Assembly (NCBI GenBank): GCA_905147135.1 | Contig: LR990041.1 | Coordinates: forward strand, 14,197,907-14,261,906 | Source: Blastobasis lacticolella | Taxonomy: Eukaryota > Arthropoda > Insecta > Lepidoptera > Blastobasidae | Length of the DNA stretch: 64,000 nt | Reading direction: 5' to 3' | Part shown: positions 41,284 through 52,421 of the stretch, in pieces | How the letters are laid out: each line of letters opens with the position of its first letter | Position numbering within the stretch: the first letter of the stretch is position 1 | Made by a program: the position numbers and the translations under genes | Notes under the pieces: model-generated | What the model was told of the DNA's origin: nothing | Database searches by the model: none | Seen by the model: the letters and a program-made list of their open reading frames with translations, nothing else

Positions 41284-41898
41284 CGAAAATACTAAGTTCT
41301 AAATCGATGTGAGATAAATTCCTATATTTAGCATTCTATCTAACCACAGTCAATTGAGGCGAACAGCTACAACAGACTACGCTAATGGATATTGCTTTCT
41401 AGTGCTAAAATTTGCTGATTTAAAATTGGCGCATCGTTGCCTTGGGTAATTTCCATGAAATTCGTCTAAGGGTGAGTCTAAATCTCTCGAATGAACCGCG
41501 AACGCGCAGTTGTAGGTAGTAGTGACGAGTCATTCGCCGTTCGCAAGCCGCGCGCGAAAGCTCGTCTTCAAATTGTTTCGTTGGGTGAAATGCAACGCGC
41601 CGACGGCACAGACCGTAGCTGCAACTACGAATTCGCAGCGCGTTCGCAAGTATGTGTGTCATGTCGAAGAAGCCTATGTGCGATACCTCGCGGTAGCGCT
41701 TTCGATCGCTACCTCGTAGTCGACCCTTACAATAATATCACAAAAAATACCCAAAGCAACGTTGTGCCAATTTTAAATTACCACTAGAAAGCTACATCCA
41801 TCAATGTAGTCTGTTTCAGCTATTCTTCGCAACTTCTGAATGAGCTATTCATCGCAACGTCGACGACACCGGCATCGATTTAGAACTTAGTATTTTCG
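41284..41898. mobile_element. 615-bp foldback element with about 200-bp arms and a GC-rich core
   Basis: CGAAAATACTAAGTTCTAAA (41284) is mirrored exactly by the end at 41898, with a 26-bp identical outer block. Further inward GCTTTCTAGTG / CACTAGAAAGC, AATTGGCGCATCGTTGCCTT / AACGTTGTGCCAATT and AAGGGTGAGTC / GTCGACCCTT also pair. The core (about 41480-41715) is GC- and CpG-rich and contains weaker internal inverted pairs. ORFs of 80-98 codons there overlap on both strands and are by-products of symmetry. Confidence 0.85.
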
Positions 41899-42377
41899 TT
41901 TATAGACGTAAAACAACGCTCCTCCGAATATAATTCTTAATATTTTGTGAAAGATCACATAATGTCATCTAAGGAATTCGCGTAGGCTCACCGCACACGC
42001 GACTAGCGTAATCAGAACGCGGCATCTCATCAAAGTCCACCCAAACCACCATGAAACTTTACTGATCAAAATATAAGGACGGTCGTGTTTGAAATTTCCA
42101 TGCTGATGCGTCCATTAATAATTTTCGAGTGGCGAGGCGCACAAACATAATGGTTGTTTAATAAATTTAATGGATTCGCTGGATGATACAAGTGTTTGTG
42201 GGGCGTCGGGATTTTGATAAATAACCGTTGGGTTGCATGTTTTTCTGGGGCGTCGGAGTTGGAGGAGCGCGGTGGATGGCGTGCGAATGGGTGCGCCGCC
42301 ATGTTAATCGCTTACATGACAAACATATAGCCACTGCCTCACGCGTATAGGCGTTTTTGTATAATATTATGTGCTTT
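41899..42377. other. No gene recognised
   Basis: GC-richer segment at about 42180-42300 (minus-strand 78-codon ORF, Pro/His-rich, no domain). Confidence 0.35.
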
Positions 42378-42685
42378 GAGCGTCGGTGGCTTATCTAATA
42401 GTTAAGGAGTCCGACTGGTACCGGGTTTGAATCCCGCTGCGGCCATGTACTAATGATTCTTTTCTGAGTTGTGTACATTAGTATAACACTAATCGATCTT
42501 ATGGTGAGAGAAAAAATCGTGACGAAACCTACACATCCAGCCGATTGAATGTGTAACCATGATCAGCAGCACAGCTGCTTATAGTGACTTAACTGATCAG
42601 CCAAATGCTGGATCAGGGTTAAGGCGGCCCCGGGCCCTTGGGCGTGAGATCACAACCGGGACATTAACGCCAAGATGATGAATAA
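42378..42685 (+). mobile_element. tRNA-derived SINE, family A, near full length
   Basis: GAGCGTCGGTGGCTTATCTAATAG-type A box region, then ACCGGGTTTGAATCCCGCTG, a good B box. GTACATTAGTATAACACTAATCG, ACCATGATCAGCAGCACAGC (a local replacement of the usual GATCCAATCTGGT section) and ACATTAACGCCAAGATGATG follow. Pol III-type internal promoter elements are recognisable. Confidence 0.88.
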
Positions 42686-43875
42686 ATAGTATTTGCACTA
42701 ATGATTACATATTGGCTTACATTTCCTGATGAAAATATTTAAAAAAAGGTTTTAATAAGAAATATCCACAGTACTATATTGTCTTACTGTTACTATGTTT
42801 TACTGTCTTTGTATGTACAATAAAGAGTTATAAATAAATATGCCACAGTCTACTGATATAGCCTTTAAATATTTAATTCCATGATCGTAATTACAGCGTT
42901 ATGGCGCTTAATGAGGTAGACATTACCTGATGGGTACGAAATACGCATATATAGTCTATTTCAAACTAGTACAGTTTCGACGATTTAGTGGTGCAGCTGT
43001 TTCGTATATAGATATTAATTAGGTTATTTATGTAGGCATAATTAACGTAGTTGGATTTGAAAGAAAAAAAACTGAATTTAATAGATTAAAACGTAAAGGT
43101 CATTTTAAGGTAGAGCAAGAATTATTGGCTTAATAAAAACGTATTAGGACGCTGAAATGGCGAGACCTAAACTATGAAAAAAAAAAGTAAATATAAAGGG
43201 AGTGATTCCTATTTGCGTCCGATCAAAACTACTTTCAGATGAGAGAGAAGAGACGTCTTCATCGTTTAAGAATGAAAGAAGCCCAAAAAAAGAATATCTG
43301 TTCGAACCAGGTAGCAGCTCGGCAAAAATTCCGAGCGGCGAATCCGAAAGTCGGCTATTTCTACACAGCCATCCACATCATCCGACTATTTTTCTTTATC
43401 TCTAGGTTTATACTTAAACAGATTTACACATACATACATAAAGCTCACAAATATAAAAATATTTATATTCATAAATAAATACAAATACCAATAATAAATT
43501 AAAAATAAATATTATGAAAATGATAAAAAATATATAAAGAAATTATGCAATTACTTAGCTATACCAAATTAATTATATAAATATTATATTATAATAATAA
43601 TTATATACTTTCATGTTACAAAATTGTATATTGCATGAAAAAAAGGTTTTTAATTTTTAATTTTATTATTATTTATTTATTACATAAAGCTCAAGCCTCT
43701 GTACCACAGGTGGGGTAGACAGAGACTATGGACCGCCACAGGTTTACATAATTAAACATTACATATTAAGCCAGTGTTTTCATACACATTAACTTGTCTG
43801 TACTGTTTCGTATTTTAAAGGTATAATTAATTATAAGATATTTATTGGATTATATTCTTGGTAGTTAGTTTCTTA
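42686..43875. other. No gene; AT-rich tract and scraps
   Basis: A retroposon-like tail lies at about 42805-42838. From 43430 to 43680 the DNA is almost entirely A and T. GTACCACAGGTGGGGTAGACAGAGACTATGG at about 43698-43730 looks like a scrap of a dispersed repeat. The overlapping 67- and 79-codon frames near 43202-43478 have no domain. Confidence 0.4.
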
Positions 43876-44186
43876 GAGCGTCGGTAGCCGGGCGGTCGAC
43901 TATCCAACTCGTAAGCGAGAGGTACCGGGTTCGAATCCCGCTGCGGCCATGTTCCAATGACTATTTCCCGAGTTATGTACATTAGTTGAATACTAACCGA
44001 TGCTCTTACGGTGAAGGAAAACATCGTGATGCAACCTGCAAATTCAGGCAACTGGTCAGGTTTCCCTGGTAGCAGGGTTACGAAGGTCAGATGGTAGTCG
44101 CTCCACTGTAATTACTGTATGGTCAATGCGGATCCCGTGCCCTCGTTCTCGAGTGCACAACCGGGACATTAACGCCAAGATGATAT
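43876..44186 (+). mobile_element. tRNA-derived SINE, family A, best-preserved head
   Basis: GAGCGTCGGTAGCCGGGCGG (A-box region), AACTCGTAAGCGAGAGGTAC, then a textbook B box in GGGTTCGAATCCCGCTGCGG. The body has TACTAACCGATGCTCTTACG, GGTTTCCCTGGTAGCAGGGT, CTCGAGTGCACAACCGGGAC and the end ATTAACGCCAAGATGAT. A piece after CAGGCAACTG, relative to 4411-4446, is missing. Confidence 0.9.
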
Positions 44187-44821
44187 TTTTTGTTTATATT
44201 TGTTGAATTAACAGCCGAATCGAATTCACGAAAAAACAGCGATAGTGGCCTGACTTCTAGCTACCGAAATTTTTAAAACCTTATTTCGTTTATTAATATT
44301 GACGATATATTTGTGATGTTCTAGATACTAAACTAATTATTATTGGAATTAAAAAGTCTTAAGCTGCAACCAGTCTACGCTTATCGTGTTTCGAAACAAG
44401 TTTCTTGCTTTGTTTCATTCAATCAGCTAATCATACTTTGTGTCGGAGTTGCGTGCCCGTCAAGGGGCTACCGACGTGGCTTATGACGACTGCTGTAAAA
44501 CAATAGCAACCGTGACCGACTCGGTTTGGTTGAGGGCTCTATCGACGAATGAGTACATCTCATTTTAAGTTTCAACCGTTTAAAATTATTACTTACTTGA
44601 TTCACTTTTCATTGATGTATAACAAGTAAACAAGTATCCGTTCAATGCAGCACTGATAAGTCTCATACCAACGAAATATGTTTATGTTTGGCAGTTATTC
44701 AGATAAAATGTTTACGCTCACCTTTGTATCATCACACACCTAATTTGGAAGTCAACGTACTGCAGCTGAAACGATGATACTAATTAAGATTATTAGTAAC
44801 ATTAAAAAAACATCGCTTTGA
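44187..44821. other. No gene recognised
   Basis: AT-rich with no supported ORF. Confidence 0.4.
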
Positions 44822-44868
44822 CAAATCACACAGCATGTTAACCAACTGAACCACTCAGGTCGTCAAAT
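44822..44868 (-). mobile_element. SINE family B head scrap
   Basis: CATGTTAACCAACTGAACCA then CTCAGGTCGTC is the reversed tRNA-like head of family B (compare 7355-7393). Confidence 0.55.
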
Positions 44869-45212
44869 ATTAACAACGACTTTACCATTAATTCTATATT
44901 CGTTGAGACCTCAAATATTTGCTTCCTTAAATATCGTTTCACAGCAATGATGATGATTCAATGTGTCCGCTGAGTAACCAATCCAATTTCCAAAAGAAAA
45001 AGTTAAATCTAAATGGATCGCTCCATCTAGAGCGGATTGAGACTCTCGTCTCGAAGTGAAAATATTGCTTAACTTCGTATGTGGCTTGCTTTAAAGTTAG
45101 TTCGTTCAAGTCTGTACCTACGTACGGACAAAGTTATGTAGGTAGAAATTCAAATCGGTTCTGAACATAGGGAAAGCTATTCCAGTAATTTTAAACGATA
45201 TATCTCTGGCAG
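44869..45212. other. No gene recognised
   Basis: AT-rich, no repeat match. Confidence 0.35.
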
Positions 45213-45655
45213 ACTGCTCTATTGAGACCGCTTATCCCGGCCTCTGCCAAAGTCTGCTTTCCTACACATTCTTCTCCACTACGCCCGCCCAGTCTTCGGC
45301 ATCCACGCGTCGTAAGCCGTTGGCTCTCGCATCCGACTCAGCGATGTCAATCCATTTCTTCTTGCGCCGCCCACGGGCCCTTTTTCCTGATACTGGCAGG
45401 TTCAGGCACCTATTACCCATGTATCCCTAGGGCTTACGCAACACTTGACTATACCAGCGCAGGCGAGCCTCCTCGACCTCAACCGTGATATCCCTCATGC
45501 TGCCACGGATGTACTCCTTACGTACTCATTCGAGCTTTGTAACTCCGCACATCCACCGCAGCATTTTAATTTCGTTGGCATGTAGTTCACGGACGTGTTT
45601 CGTCAGCGCCTACTATGTCTCATAGCCATAAAGTAGTTTAGTTTTAATCCAAATA
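45213..45655 (-). pseudogene. RTE-type LINE C-terminal region, decayed
   Basis: The minus strand reads LLYGYET, ELHANEIKMLRWMCGVTKLE, a stop, VRKEYIRGSMRD, EEARLRWYSQVLRKP, a stop, CLNLPVSGKRARGRRKKKWI then DIAESDARANGL. LRWYGHV ... GR-K-RW is characteristic of RTE-type C-termini. It differs from the intact element at 36.6 kb and pairs with the scrap at 29496. Several stops; non-functional. Confidence 0.85.
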
Positions 45656-46652
45656 CCTATCATTTTCAAACAGCTTGAATTTCAAGAATTCAATTATATT
45701 AAAACGGCAAACAATGAGAAACCCGTGGTAAAATTAATTGTAAACAGTTTCAAACCACTTGCGTCTCAATAAATAGTACAAGTATCAAATTAGTTGAGTA
45801 TATTTGAATGCAAGCTATGAAATGCATGCATTGTATCGAATCGAAGTTATAGTCCGTCCATTAACTAATTGACAAACACTGTTTGCGAAGCACTGCACAG
45901 TTTATGTTGAGAGTTACTGAGCTAGCATTAAACTAAATAATTGAAATACGACGCAATAAAGAGTTTATATGCATACATACATGCCTGGTAATATTCAAAA
46001 TGGAAAGCAACCAATATTTATTTAAATAAGATTAATTATACCAAACCAAGAAGAAAAGTCAATAAAATTGTTTTGTATTACTGGCAATGTTTATAATCCG
46101 GCATTCTTCAGAATTCCAAGGCATTCTATGTTATATTATGTCGCTACCTAAACTGTACGGCAAAGTTATAGATAGACTATAAAGACGTCGCGACGACAAC
46201 CTGGGGAAGACATGCGCTATTTTTTGTCTCAATAATAACAGTTTTTTTTACTAAATTTAACTCTCCATCGACGTTGCATTACAATTACAGTGTGCTTCGG
46301 GCAACCAAGGCAGTTCATACACAGGTCACAATAAATTCATACACCGGTTAAATATGAGAAACGCTGCGTAATTCCGTGCCACGTTCTGTAAATATTTCAT
46401 TGTGCAGATCCTCGCTCGTATGTTAAGCGGGTCCATAATAAAACCAAGATGGTTTTGCTTAATACGCTTTTCGCCTACCATAGAACGAGCATTATGCATG
46501 AAAATGTGTTTTCCTCTATTACCACGCTTCATCATTATAAATCTGGGGTCAAGTAACTTTAATCCGCTCGATATTTGAGTTTTACATATAATTTTTTGAC
46601 TATTTTGTCGATCCGTATCTACATAGTTCTTAATCAAGGAACGCACTGCTTA
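45656..46652. other. No gene recognised
   Basis: The minus-strand frame 46326-46646 (106 codons) has no recognisable domain. No repeat match. Confidence 0.4.
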
Positions 46653-46764
46653 GGCGCTGTCCTGTCCTTATTGGCAACTGTCGTGCGACCATGGCTGTAC
46701 GACGGACGTCGTTCGACCAATAGGAGACCTCAAAACCGCCTGTTGATAATTGTCAATTAGAACA
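46653..46764 (-). mobile_element. MITE-like inverted-repeat element, copy 2
   Basis: GGCGCTGTCCTGTCCTTATT / GATAATTGTCAATTAGAACA ends, with GAGACCTCAAAACCGCC between, align in reverse with 35666-35781. It abuts the 5-prime edge of the LINE pseudogene. Confidence 0.65.
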
Positions 46765-46769
46765 TCTTA

Positions 46770-47746
46770 CTCTGTAAGATTATGGAGCGGGCACTGAACA
46801 GGAAACTCCTAGCGCATCTTGAAGGTAACGATCTCCTCAGCGATCACCAGTGCGGATTCCGCTATGGTCGGTCGACCTTCTGGTGTATGCCACTCATATT
46901 TGGAATGAGGCCATTGAGAAGCATGGCGAGGCCCTTGCTGTGTCTCTCGATATCTCCAAGGCCTTTGACAGGATTTGGCACGCAGCCCTTTTAAGCATAC
47001 GATATTCCTGCTGGCTTTTGCACCTGGATATCGGATTTTTTCATTTCATCTAGCTCCGACTTTCCGGAATGTATCTGTGGAAATTACTGACACCCTACAG
47101 CTCCTGGGTGTTGAGCTATCAACCAATCTCAACTTTGGACAATTCATCGAATCATAAGCCAAGACTGCAGCCAAAAAACTTGGAATCCTCTCGAATGTCA
47201 AGCGGTACTTCACTTCAAGGCAGTTGCTTCAGTTATATCAAGTAAAAGCCTGATCTTGCATAGAGTACTGCTGCCACCTCTGGGATGGATCAACCAAATA
47301 CCAACTGGCTGCTTTGGATTCGGTGGAAAAATGTGCAAAGATATTAATTGGTGATCCATCGGCGTAGGGTTGCGCGTTTGTCGGTCTTCTACAGGTTGCA
47401 CTTCGAAGAGTATGCGCAGCAGTTGCACGACCTCATTCCACCGGTCTCTTTCTGCCATCGGGAGACGCGATCCAGGCGAGCGCTTCATCCTTATGTCGAG
47501 GATCGTCCAGCTATCCGCACTAACCGCTTTGGCTTGACTTTTATAATGGGTACGGCTAAAGAGTGGAATGCGTTGCCTGCGAGTGTGTTCCCTGATCAAT
47601 ATAATCTGGAAGCCTTCAAGGCTAGAGTGAATAGGCTGTTCCTAGACAGGCATGCTCTATCATCGGTCGCATCGTCACTTACCACCAGGTGTTATGGCGG
47701 TCAAATGCCTGGCTAGATAACTAATAAAATAAAATAAATAAAATAG
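46770..47746 (+). pseudogene. Jockey/CR1-type LINE, 5-prime truncated and internally deleted
   Basis: Starts inside RT with MERALNRKLLAHLEGNDLLS and CGFRYGRS. A frame change follows, then GEALAVSLDISKAFDRIWHA (motif A). The YADD region is deleted. Next come LLGVELSTNLNFGQF, KLGILSNVKRYFT, IEYCCHLWDGST, LHPYVEDRPAIRTNRF and MGTAKEWNALPASVFPDQYN, ending RCYGGQMPG and a stop (47716). A TAAAATAAA-type tail reaches about 47746. Relative to the 21-24 kb LINE it is a different subfamily; 4024-4113 and 53055-53195 belong with it. Confidence 0.9.
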
Positions 47747-49315
47747 CGCCATTTTGTATCGTTGCAAATCACTCTGCAGTGCGGCCACTACCGGCCATAA
47801 GTTTAGTTGTGTGTGGCGGCCACTTCTACGTGGCCACGATACGTTTCATACGTTTACGTGTCGCGGTAGTGCGGCCTCGGCCTTTAAAGGGTAACTACAT
47901 TTTTATTTGTGTTTTTCATTAGTCGGCGTACGGCTAGTTTCGAGTTCAAATTAGCTTGCACGCTGGAACTAGCTCGTTCAACTTGTCATGTGAACAATTT
48001 ACGGGGAGTGGTTCCTTATTCGCCGTATTCAAAACTCCCCGGATTCTACGTAATATGACAGTTGACAGTCTTCAAACTAAATGGAATGGAAAGCATGAGT
48101 ACACAGTCTACCGACAATAACGTCTACGGTAATAATACTTTTATTGCCACTAGGATTATAATATAAATTTAACTTCATAGCAAGCGACGCCGTAGCGTAG
48201 CCTAGGCAGTAGCAAATGTACAATTTGGAAATACGTAATGTTATGAATTCATGTTACTAATATTAAAAGTAATATGAAATCTAAATTATGCATTGAAAAA
48301 AGTGATATATCTATTATTGATTGAACTACGTTTCTCTCCTATACAATAATTGTTATAGTTAAATGAGGCAGTTTGACGCTTTAAATCCGAAATGATGGAG
48401 GATCTATTGAGAGTATCTGTTCCCGTAACTCATGGGGGATGAGTCTGGCTTCACCGCGCTCGTACATCTTCGACGCTGTTGACACTTCCGCATATCACGC
48501 ATATATCAACTTGCTGTATATCGTTCTACGTGAATTCGATTGGAAGCATAGGTATTCCGACGTTTTTAGTGTGTAAGTGTGTGGTAATGCGTTTATAATT
48601 TTGGTTAAATCTTTCTAATGCATATGTTTTGTACACGATTTCTGCACGATAGGTGTGTCTCAAATGCTTGTGGAATTTTGGATTCTATACGAACGACAGG
48701 AAGCTTAGTCATAAAATGTTTAACAGGAGAACCATTTGACATTTAATAATTTAACTAGTTCGTTGTAGTGAAATATGTCTGGAATATTACATAACGTTAG
48801 ATTAATTGTTTGTTTCTCATCCATGTTACCCCTATCAAAATTATATGCTGAAATAGTAGGAACTTTATCATTCATGTATCATGTAAAGGGTTATTTATTA
48901 CCGACCATGTAAATTACAATTCCGAGTGGATAAAATTTATTACCTAAACTGTACTAGCGGTATTTATTGATACTTCGAAAATGTATTGTTTACTGAATAG
49001 GAAAATTAATTGGGGAAATTAAATATAATTCACTACGTCTGTTCTCAAATTGTTACTCCAATGAAAATTGGTTAATTAGTACCCAATAACGTGTTGTGAT
49101 TTTTGCCCCAACTGTTATTTTTGTATGTGCAATTTATTTTGTGCTCGTTTGGTGGAAAGAATTTGCTCGTATATTCGCTACTACTTCCCTCTTTGTTGTG
49201 GATGTTCCACGTTAAACTATGGGTGAACAATGTAATTGAGTACCAACAGGGTATGCTTAGATTAGCGTATGCTTCGTGGAGTCCGAAGGTTTAATATAAC
49301 GATACACGTCGATCA
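47747..49315. other. No gene; GC-rich inverted repeats near 47.8 kb
   Basis: At about 47779-47876, GTGCGGCCACTACCG is mirrored by CGGTAGTGCGGCC, with GGCCAC-TTCTAC-GTGGCC in between. It looks like a small, eroded inverted-repeat element. The rest to 49315 is AT-rich without a supported ORF. Confidence 0.4.
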
Positions 49316-49515
49316 CAGAATATAAAGAAAGAAAGAAAATATTTATTACAAAGGACGCCACGACATAATAATTTACATATAACACAAAAAAAAAATAGTA
49401 CATAAAACACGGAGACAATTATAGGGTTCCCAGTGGCATTTTTCGTGGGCATCCAGCGTAAATGGACCCTACTCAGCATAATGTTGTGGCCGCTTGCCGC
49501 GAACCACAACGCTGG
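49316..49515 (-). mobile_element. LINE 3-prime end (TATTTATTACAAAGGACGCC type)
   Basis: AAAGAAAGAAAGAAAATATT then ATTACAAAGGACGCCACGAC and a GC-richer section, GGGTTCCCAGTGGCATTTTT to CGCGAACCACAACGCTGG. The opening resembles 18327 and 53972. Read on the minus strand this is a coding-to-UTR transition with an A-rich end. Identity to a named family not established. Confidence 0.5.
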
Positions 49516-50439
49516 TTTTCAGTGGGCCCCGTAATATCCCATACGATTCCTGCTGTACATCCTCTTAGAATTATCGAGCGAAGCTAATATAGAGGTAAGT
49601 TGCAATGGACCATTCAGCGCTACAGTTGGCAGAATAAATATAAAATATGTAATAAAATAAATTTGCAACTCTTTTATATCAGAGTATTCTATTTGATAGC
49701 TGCCCGATTATTTCTTCTAGTAAAGTCCTTTAGCGTGGAGAAAAATACATTAAAAAATAAGTACGTAAACACAGAATTTCTTTTATACTTTTATACTTAC
49801 TTATACTTTCTTGAGATGTGAAAGCAGCCTTTAGGTATTGCCACTAAAGTTCTATCTAAAAACATACTTATAATTTACACGAAGAGGTCTTAGTCAGCAA
49901 CAGTGAGCCATAAACTGTAAGACTGTAAAGTTTGTGGAATAAATAAATAAATAAAACAAGGTTTTGGATTTTGCCTCGAGATAGACATGAATTTCCTTAT
50001 CTTACTGTATTTTTGGGGTTTACTGAATCACGTGGACAAAATCATAGATCATTTAACTATAATCCCTATGTGCTTCCCTACGCAATAAAAAAGAACTTCA
50101 CCCATGCTGAACAGATCCTATCATAAATCCAATTTTTCTTGCGGGTTAGTAGGGAAAATACTATAACTATACTATGCTATAGCAAAATATCCGCTCATGT
50201 TATACTAACTTACACACCAAAATCGTTGGTTGCAATTAGGCGACTGGCCAACTGACTGTGGTTGCCTATGTGGAACAGGCCGAAGCCTCGTCATGTTCGG
50301 CAGATGCCGTTCAAGTTAGTGCATCAAACGTTCCAACTTACGCAATGCGCTAGTGAGCAGGCAAATATTGGGACATAGCTTCAGCAACTACTTCTCTCTA
50401 GTCAGTGAATATACATATTCAGTGCTTATGAAAATAGAG
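49516..50439. other. No gene recognised
   Basis: A (AATA)n tail at about 49935-49955 follows GTAAAGTTTGTGG. Short ORFs only. Confidence 0.4.
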
Positions 50440-50608
50440 ACACATATTATTATATTGAACGGGAGTCATCCCACCTCCACCTCGCACCTCCACCACGGCA
50501 GCCATCTCGTGACCTCGATGGATGTAACCACCGTGGTCACGAAATATCGGGAAAACAAATTGAAAAGGTACGTCGCGTGTAAATCCCGTCTAATATAATA
50601 ATATGTGT
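50440..50608. mobile_element. 169-bp element with 25-bp terminal inverted repeats
   Basis: ACACATATTATTATATTGAA (50440) and the end at 50608 pair over 25 bp with two mismatches. The interior is GC-rich with a repeating CACCTCCAC block and CCACGG/CCGTGG. AAAAGGTACGTCGCGTGTAA near the right end resembles, in reverse, GACTTGCACGCGACGGACCT at 19749 next to the Penelope-like remnant. It may therefore derive from a Penelope-like element's repeat. Confidence 0.6.
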
Positions 50609-50959
50609 AAATACGCGAGTTTAGTTTGAAACAAACAAACAGAGACATATCCAAAATAGGTACTGATAAACGTAGGGTCAATTATCAAAATTGATGGAAC
50701 AAATGCAAATTACTACAGGTGCGCTCATCAAAGCGCGGCATGGTCTCTGATCGATGGTCGACCGGTTTTTGACCTTTTTCCAAATTTTGATTATCAGACG
50801 TGTGATTCTCTATATATATCTTCTCTATACTATAGCTATAGATAATAATTTGCAATTACGTATGATCGATTTAATAGTTTCAGTTTATTGCAATGGAACT
50901 TTCTTAGCAACTGAACCTATGAAATCGATGATACGTAATCCCAAAAGTAACAATTTCAA
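50609..50959. other. No gene recognised
   Basis: AT-rich; the 82-codon ORF 50754-51002 runs into the next repeat and has no domain. Confidence 0.35.
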
Positions 50960-51226
50960 TCATTCATCATCACAGCCCATAACAGTCCACTGCAGGACTT
51001 AGGGCCTCTCCCACAAAAAGGGAGGTTATTGCCATAATCTCCACGCTTGGCAGGCGGGTTGGAGATCGCAGTGTTATAATATAACAATGGAAAATGCTGC
51101 TGCCCATTTTCCAGTCTACGGAGACGCTTAGATCTTTTGCCTCGAAAACATTAGTCGCCTTGTACGACACCCACGAGTGTAAGGGGTTGGTGCTATTCTA
51201 CTCTGCCGGACACCACACGGCCGGTA
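50960..51226 (-). mobile_element. RTE-derived short non-autonomous repeat, near full length
   Basis: Read on plus: CATCATCACAGCCCATAACA, GTCCACTGCAGGACTTAGGG, GCCATAATCTCCACGCTTGG, GGTTGGAGATCGCAGTG, GCTGCTGCCCATTTTCCAGT, TAGTCGCCTTGTACGACACC and CTCTGCCGGACACCACACGG. The middle to right part matches the 5-prime end of the RTE LINE (39640-39805). It is the cleanest copy for defining the family. Confidence 0.82.
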
Positions 51227-51229
51227 TCA

Positions 51230-51270
51230 TTGAAATTAGAGAATTGTTAGATACAATTCTCTAATTTCAA
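51230..51270. repeat. Perfect hairpin, 18-bp arms, 5-nt loop
   Basis: TTGAAATTAGAGAATTGT (51230-51247), loop TAGAT, exact reverse complement to 51270. A further imperfect direct copy of the left arm is at 51325-51345. It begins 4 bp beyond the end of the RTE-derived repeat. Confidence 0.85.
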
Positions 51271-51616
51271 TTATTGAAAATCATAACGTAATCACACGTA
51301 ATCGCAAATGTAACAATTTCATCGTTGAAGTCAGAGAATTGTTAGCAACAGAGGTACGTAATTAGCCTACATATTTATTTAACGCTTACTATTTCTTAGA
51401 TAAATTAAAACATCCATTAACATTTTCGTGGCCTACTACAAACAAACATGACGTACCTAATATGTTACGGAGATAGCAATCCTTTGTCAGAATGGTATAC
51501 AATAACGCTTTAATTGCAAAACCTCTAGGTCTCGGTTAGAGCGTACTCGTATCCAAATGAGCATTTCAGTTATTTCATTTTACACGGCGTATATGTAGGT
51601 ACGATATTATTATACG
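51271..51616. other. No gene recognised
   Basis: AT-rich, no repeat match apart from the arm copy at 51325. Confidence 0.35.
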
Positions 51617-51785
51617 ACCTAAGTGTTTCGGTGGTCATCATTCCGATCTGACACGCAGAGCCCTGGGTTCGATTTGCGATCGAGCAGAAATGGTGTTACG
51701 GGTCTGGATAATGTATGGGTATGTTTACGTATATAGTAAATGCGTAAACGTGCAGTACTTGTATGTATAATTATGTATGATGCTC
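51617..51785 (+). mobile_element. tRNA-derived SINE, family B-like
   Basis: TTTCGGTGGTCATCATTCCG head, B box CCTGGGTTCGATTTGCG, then TGGTGTTACGGGTCTGGATA, matching family B's TTACGAGTCTGGG at that distance. The tail is rich in GTATGT units. It abuts a reversed family A copy. Confidence 0.6.
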
Positions 51786-52035
51786 ACGCGCGTGGGATCC
51801 TAGGACCGGCTTGACCATGATCTGGCCAGATTTTATCATGGTTATATATTCAGTCGCCTAAATATGCAAGTTTCATCACGATATTTTCCCTCACCGTAAG
51901 AGCATCGGTTAGCATTAAACTAATGTACATAACTCAGAAAAAGACTTCGATACATAGCCGCAGTGAGATTTGAAACGGATACCTACCTCTCGCTTACGAG
52001 TCGAATACCTTAACCACTCGGCCACCGAAGCGCCT
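51786..52035 (-). mobile_element. tRNA-derived SINE, family A
   Basis: On the minus strand: GCGCTTCGGTGGCCGAGTGG head (excellent A box, tRNA-Ser-like GGCCGAGTGGTTAAGG), GACTCGTAAGCGAGAGGTAG, a damaged B box (CCGTTTCAAATCTC), GTACATTAGTTTAATGCTAA, CGATGCTCTTACGGTGAGGG and AACCATGATAAAATCTGGCC. The final third is shortened. Forms a tail-to-tail pair with the SINE at 51617. Confidence 0.85.
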
Positions 52036-52270
52036 ACCGACTAAATTGCTTACTTGATTAACAAACGCGTTTGGAATCCGTAAATACGTAGTTTGATCTA
52101 CTTAAATAAATTCGAGTCGAGGCAAACTTACCAAGAACTCTCGGCCACATTAAATACACTTTTTGTAGTAACTTTTTTAATTATTTTTTTCCTTTGAGCG
52201 GGAAAGTGGGATTTCTTTGTGCAAAAGTTTTCCTGTGACCGTTTTTGTTGCCATTACTTAGAAGGTTGGT

Positions 52271-52421
52271 CATCTTGGCGTTAATGTTCCGGATGTGATC
52301 TCCTGGGGTCCGCGTTGACCGTGATCCAGGATTTCGGATATCAGGATCTGACCTCTGTAATCTGTCCATTCAGTCGTCTGAATGTGCAGGTTTCATCACG
52401 ATGGTTTTCCTCACCGTAAGT
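52271..52421 (-). mobile_element. SINE family A, 3-prime part
   Basis: CATCTTGGCGTTAATGTTCC, GACCGTGATCCAGGATTTC, GTTTCATCACGATGGTTTTC and CTCACCGTAAG are the reversed body and end. The head is missing. Confidence 0.85.

Noticed and set aside
43876..43955. Possible tRNA gene (strong B box GGGTTCGAATCCC)
   Set aside because: The sequence continues into a repeat family with at least eight copies, acceptor-stem pairing is not evident, and related copies lose the B box; it is a SINE head.
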